Assembly: GCA_047638395.1 (NCBI GenBank)
Contig: JBLIMV010000006.1
Location: 62,001-126,000, forward strand
Direction: 5' to 3'
DNA: 64,000 nt
DNA from: CAXBCP01 sp047638395
Lineage (GTDB): Bacteria; Pseudomonadota; Alphaproteobacteria; MPNO01; UBA830
Made by a program: the position numbers and the translations under genes. This document shows positions 61,391 through 64,000 of this stretch, one piece after another (position 1 is the stretch's first letter; each line of letters begins with the position of its first letter). The notes under the pieces are model-generated. The model did no database searches. It had not been told where the DNA came from and saw nothing but the letters and a program-made list of their open reading frames with translations.

Positions 61391-62326
61391 TCAGGCCAAT
61401 GTGTTCGTCAGGGTTCCGACCCCTTCGAGTTCAATTTCCACCGTGTCGCCGGCTTTCATGAACACGGGCGGATTCCGCCCGACGCCGACGCCGGCGGGTG
61501 AACCGGTTGTCACGAAATCACCGGGTCTGAACCGGTACCATTGCGAATAATAAGAGATGATTTCCGGCAGCTTGAAGATCAGGTCGTCAGTCTTGGTGTC
61601 CTGCATGATCTCGCCGTTCAGGCGTGTCTGAAGATGCAGGTCGTAGGGATCGGCAATCTCATCCTTGGTGACGATAACCGGACCGCATGGTGTGAAACCG
61701 GGTAGGTTCTTGCCCATGACGTTGCGTTCCCAGCCATGGATCGGCCCGAAGGGCGGCTCACCTGCCTTGATATCGGGAATCCAGTCGCGCGCGGAAACGT
61801 CATTGGCGATCGTGTAGCCCATCACGTAATCCATCGCGTCTTCTTCCGAGACGGCATGGCATTCCCGACCAAACACAAAGCAAAACTCGCCCTCGTAATC
61901 GATCATATCGGGACATTGCGGCGGCACGGTAATCGCCTTGCCCGACCCAAGCAGTGAATCCCGCGTCTTGATAAACCCGGCCGGATGCGCCGGACGGGGC
62001 GTATCGCCCATCTCGGCAAGATGGCGCCCGTAATTCATGCCAACGGAGAATATCAGCCACGGATCGGGGATCGGTGGCGCAAAACTGGTATCGGCAAAGG
62101 CTGAAAGAGCATTTGCACAGCCGTCCATATCGGCTTCGGCAGCGCCAGCGATCCGGCGCACGGCTTCAAGCCCGTCATCGCCACGCTCGAGAATCCCGCG
62201 CACGCTGTCGGGCCGCCAGCCGGACAGCACAGTTTCCGGCACGGTCGCGAGATTGAGAACCTGGTTGTCTCCAACGACAACGCCGGGATCACCGCCAGCG
62301 GCGGTATCAATTGTCAGCAGTTTCAC
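61391..62326 (-). CDS. Fumarylacetoacetate hydrolase (FAH)-family protein
   Basis: 311-residue metal-dependent enzyme of the FAH superfamily, which hydrolyses or decarboxylates 2-oxo/diketo acids from aromatic-ring breakdown. The metal site shows DYEGEFCFVFG (two Glu) and IANDVSARDW (Asp); FTPCGPVIVTKDE and TTGSPAGVGVGRNPPVFMKAGD are conserved. Length and motifs suit the short FAHD1/HpcE-like group. It lies between a TRAP permease gene (27 bp) and the CocE-like gene, in one operon. Confidence 0.92.
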   Translation of the reverse strand: MKLLTIDTAAGGDPGVVVGDNQVLNLATVPETVLSGWRPDSVRGILERGDDGLEAVRRIAGAAEADMDGCANALSAFADTSFAPPIPDPWLIFSVGMNYGRHLAEMGDTPRPAHPAGFIKTRDSLLGSGKAITVPPQCPDMIDYEGEFCFVFGRECHAVSEEDAMDYVMGYTIANDVSARDWIPDIKAGEPPFGPIHGWERNVMGKNLPGFTPCGPVIVTKDEIADPYDLHLQTRLNGEIMQDTKTDDLIFKLPEIISYYSQWYRFRPGDFVTTGSPAGVGVGRNPPVFMKAGDTVEIELEGVGTLTNTLA

Positions 62327-62353
62327 GGCACATTTCCCTGGTTGGTGGATAGG

Positions 62354-64000
62354 TCAGACTAAGATCGTCGCGATCTCGGGGACCGCGACGATAAGCAACA
62401 AAACGAGCAGCATCGTGATCGCAAACGGCACAGCACCCCAGAAAACATCCTCGATCCGGATACGTTCATCCTGCAAATTGCTGTGTATCACAAAGCACGC
62501 GAGCCCCAGTGGCGGCGTCAGCAGGCCGATTTCAACGGCGATGATCGTGATAATGCCGAACCAGATCAGATCGATCTCAAACCCGGCGAGCGCGGGGATC
62601 ATCAGCGGTACAGTGATCAGCATGATCGAACCTGCATCGAGGATCGTTCCCATCAGGATGATGGCGATGATGTAGATCGCCAGCAATCCCGTCAGCCCAA
62701 GACCCGACGCATTGACCCAGTGTTCCATCAGATTGGGGATACCGGTCAGGGCGATCATCCGGGAATAAATATGGGCAGAGACCAGCAGGAAGCAGATCGA
62801 TGCCGTTACATGGCCGGTTTCAGACAAAGCTTCCCACAGCCTACTTCGGTTCAGCGCACGCTTTGCAATGGCGAGTACCAGGGCACCGAGCGCCCCGACA
62901 CCCCCCGCTTCGGTTGCCGTGAAAACGCCGCCATATATGCCGCCCAGCACCAGCGCAATCAGCAGGAATATCGGCAAGCTTTTGCGCGCTGCCTCTCCGC
63001 CGGTCATGGTCGATTCACGTTTGGTATTCAGGGCTTCCGGGGTCCCGACCTTGTCGGGAAAATAGGTCGCCATCACCCAGATAAGGGCGCAGTAGGCCAC
63101 GGCAAGCACGATCCCCGGAAGGATCCCGGCAATAAACAGATCGCCAATGGATTGCTCGGCCAGGATGCCGAAAACAATAAGCAGCAAACTGGGGGGAATC
63201 AGCATCCCAAGTACAGACGAGCCAGCAACCACACCTACGGAAAAGCGCGGTCGGTAGCCCAGCCGCAGCATCTCCGGCACGGCAACCTTTGTGAAAACCG
63301 ATGCAGACGCAATGCTGGTGCCCGTGACGGCGGCAAACACGGCGTTGGCGCCAACAGTGGCCGTGCCCAGGCCGCCTTTCATTTTTCGGAAAAGATGGTT
63401 CGCAACATCGTACGTATCCTTGCCAATACCCGAGATGCTGACCAGAAATCCCATCAGGACGAAAAGCGGAATAACGCCGAATTCGTATCGCTTCATGCTT
63501 TCACCGACAGACAGGGAAAGCAGCTTTCCGGCAAGGTCCATGTCGTCGCGGACCAGCCACACGCAAACGAAGGAAATCAGCGCAAGCGCGACACCGACAT
63601 GAACGCCGACATAGACGAAAAACAGAACGAAGACGATCGAAATAACGCCGATGCCGGCATCGCTGATCTCGGTGAAGTTCGCAAGCGCCCACAGGATGAC
63701 GACCGCCACGGTCAGCAGGGCGAACACCCGCACAACACCCCCGCCTTCCAGCGCATCCTCGCGATGCAGGCGGCGCAGGCCTCCAAGGCCTTTAAGGAAC
63801 GCCCGGCCGAACTGGATCGCGCATAAGACCGCACCGACAAGTATCAGCAATTTGAACGGCCAGCTTGGCAGCGCGAAGTCACCTTCGAGACCTTCGAACG
63901 TGTCCCGCCGCCAGACCTTGTTGAAAGTCGGCAGCGTGTAGACGAAAACAATCACCATCAGAGTGAAGCCAAAGGTGTCGTAGAGCGCGCTGAGGCTCAG
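62354..64000 (-). CDS. TRAP transporter fused DctQ-DctM permease (5' end outside window)
   Basis: At least 548 residues, open to the right edge, so the start codon is outside; an ATG at 63958 is internal. The visible N-terminal part (YTLPTFNKVWRRDTFEG, PSWPFKLLILVGAVLCAIQFGRAFL) matches the last helix of a DctQ small subunit. After a linker comes a full DctM domain: FGVIPLFVLMGFLVSISGIG, GANAVFAAVTGTSIASASVFTKVAVPEM, GSSVLGMLIPPSLLLIVFGI. The gene is thus a DctQ-DctM fusion of the TRAP type. Its binding protein must lie beyond the edge. It heads the operon with the FAH and CocE-like genes. Confidence 0.88.
   Translation of the reverse strand: MSLSALYDTFGFTLMVIVFVYTLPTFNKVWRRDTFEGLEGDFALPSWPFKLLILVGAVLCAIQFGRAFLKGLGGLRRLHREDALEGGGVVRVFALLTVAVVILWALANFTEISDAGIGVISIVFVLFFVYVGVHVGVALALISFVCVWLVRDDMDLAGKLLSLSVGESMKRYEFGVIPLFVLMGFLVSISGIGKDTYDVANHLFRKMKGGLGTATVGANAVFAAVTGTSIASASVFTKVAVPEMLRLGYRPRFSVGVVAGSSVLGMLIPPSLLLIVFGILAEQSIGDLFIAGILPGIVLAVAYCALIWVMATYFPDKVGTPEALNTKRESTMTGGEAARKSLPIFLLIALVLGGIYGGVFTATEAGGVGALGALVLAIAKRALNRSRLWEALSETGHVTASICFLLVSAHIYSRMIALTGIPNLMEHWVNASGLGLTGLLAIYIIAIILMGTILDAGSIMLITVPLMIPALAGFEIDLIWFGIITIIAVEIGLLTPPLGLACFVIHSNLQDERIRIEDVFWGAVPFAITMLLVLLLIVAVPEIATILV

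Noticed and set aside
60067..61461. A 464-codon plus-strand frame opposite the CocE-like gene
   Set aside because: Arg/His-rich composition without domains; the minus strand encodes a full hydrolase with nucleophile motif.
62483..63826. A 447-codon plus-strand frame opposite the TRAP permease
   Set aside because: Extremely Gln/His/Asp/Arg-rich antisense translation of membrane-helix codons; no family similarity seen.

Overview
The window looks like chromosomal DNA of a free-living, probably marine alphaproteobacterium of the Rhodospirillales type. This is inferred from high GC content, many TRAP transporters (DctP and TAXI types), TTAA-N7-TTAA (CtrA-type) promoter motifs, and a mixture of aromatic, acyl and amino-acid-like catabolic genes. 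No rRNA, tRNA, CRISPR array or complete insertion sequence was seen. All calls come from reading the sequence; no database search was run.

Layout. (1) 1-1500: end of an SsuBC/TauBC-like ABC importer, followed by a (GCCT)n microsatellite. (2) 1569-9068: a MetE-like protein divergent from a TetR-led catabolic operon (Gfo/Idh/MocA dehydrogenase, DUF993 aldolase-like protein, TIM-barrel isomerase, LVIVD-repeat protein) and a gentisate-dioxygenase-like bicupin; a palindrome between the divergent genes is a candidate TetR operator. (3) 9144-10249: an orphan HigA-like protein with a long acidic tail and a coiled-coil hypothetical. (4) 10499-40489: a large surface-polysaccharide locus of the Wzx/Wzy type. 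It has nucleotide-sugar enzymes (two 4,6-dehydratase-like proteins, a UDP-sulfoquinovose synthase homologue, an epimerase, a DegT aminotransferase, and a stand-alone pyruvate-dehydrogenase-E1-like alpha/beta pair), two initiating phosphoglycosyltransferases, two GT4 glycosyltransferases, a flippase, a polymerase, a ligase, a chain-length/tyrosine-kinase protein, and decoration enzymes (two deacetylases, a carbamoyltransferase, a sulfotransferase, methyltransferases, an amidotransferase). Expression signals include three exact and one near CtrA-type sites and a strong sigma-54 -24/-12 promoter.

(5) 40762-47418: an extradiol-dioxygenase-like VOC protein, a class II aldolase homologue that has lost its metal ligands, a TAXI-TRAP transporter with a small membrane protein, and a sulfatase. 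(6) 47415-48392: a small phage- or GTA-like patch (3TM holin-like protein, coupled small ORF, S24 repressor with an odd N-terminus). (7) 48498-53830: a soluble hybrid histidine kinase and a complete DctPQM TRAP transporter. (8) 53827-59264, minus strand: FlK-like thioesterase, acyl-CoA ligase, RidA-like protein, two tandemly duplicated EamA exporters and an LLM flavin oxidoreductase. (9) 59329-64000: a DoxX-like membrane protein, then a minus-strand operon of a TRAP DctQ-M fusion (cut by the window edge), an FAH-family hydrolase and a CocE-like hydrolase.

The most unusual points are the E1-alpha/beta pair beside the aminotransferase and sulfoquinovose synthase (a possible branched or sulfonated sugar in the polymer), the shared CtrA-like motifs plus sigma-54 promoter over the polysaccharide genes, the tandem transporter duplication that still carries broken ends of both flanking genes, and the metal-ligand-free aldolase homologue.
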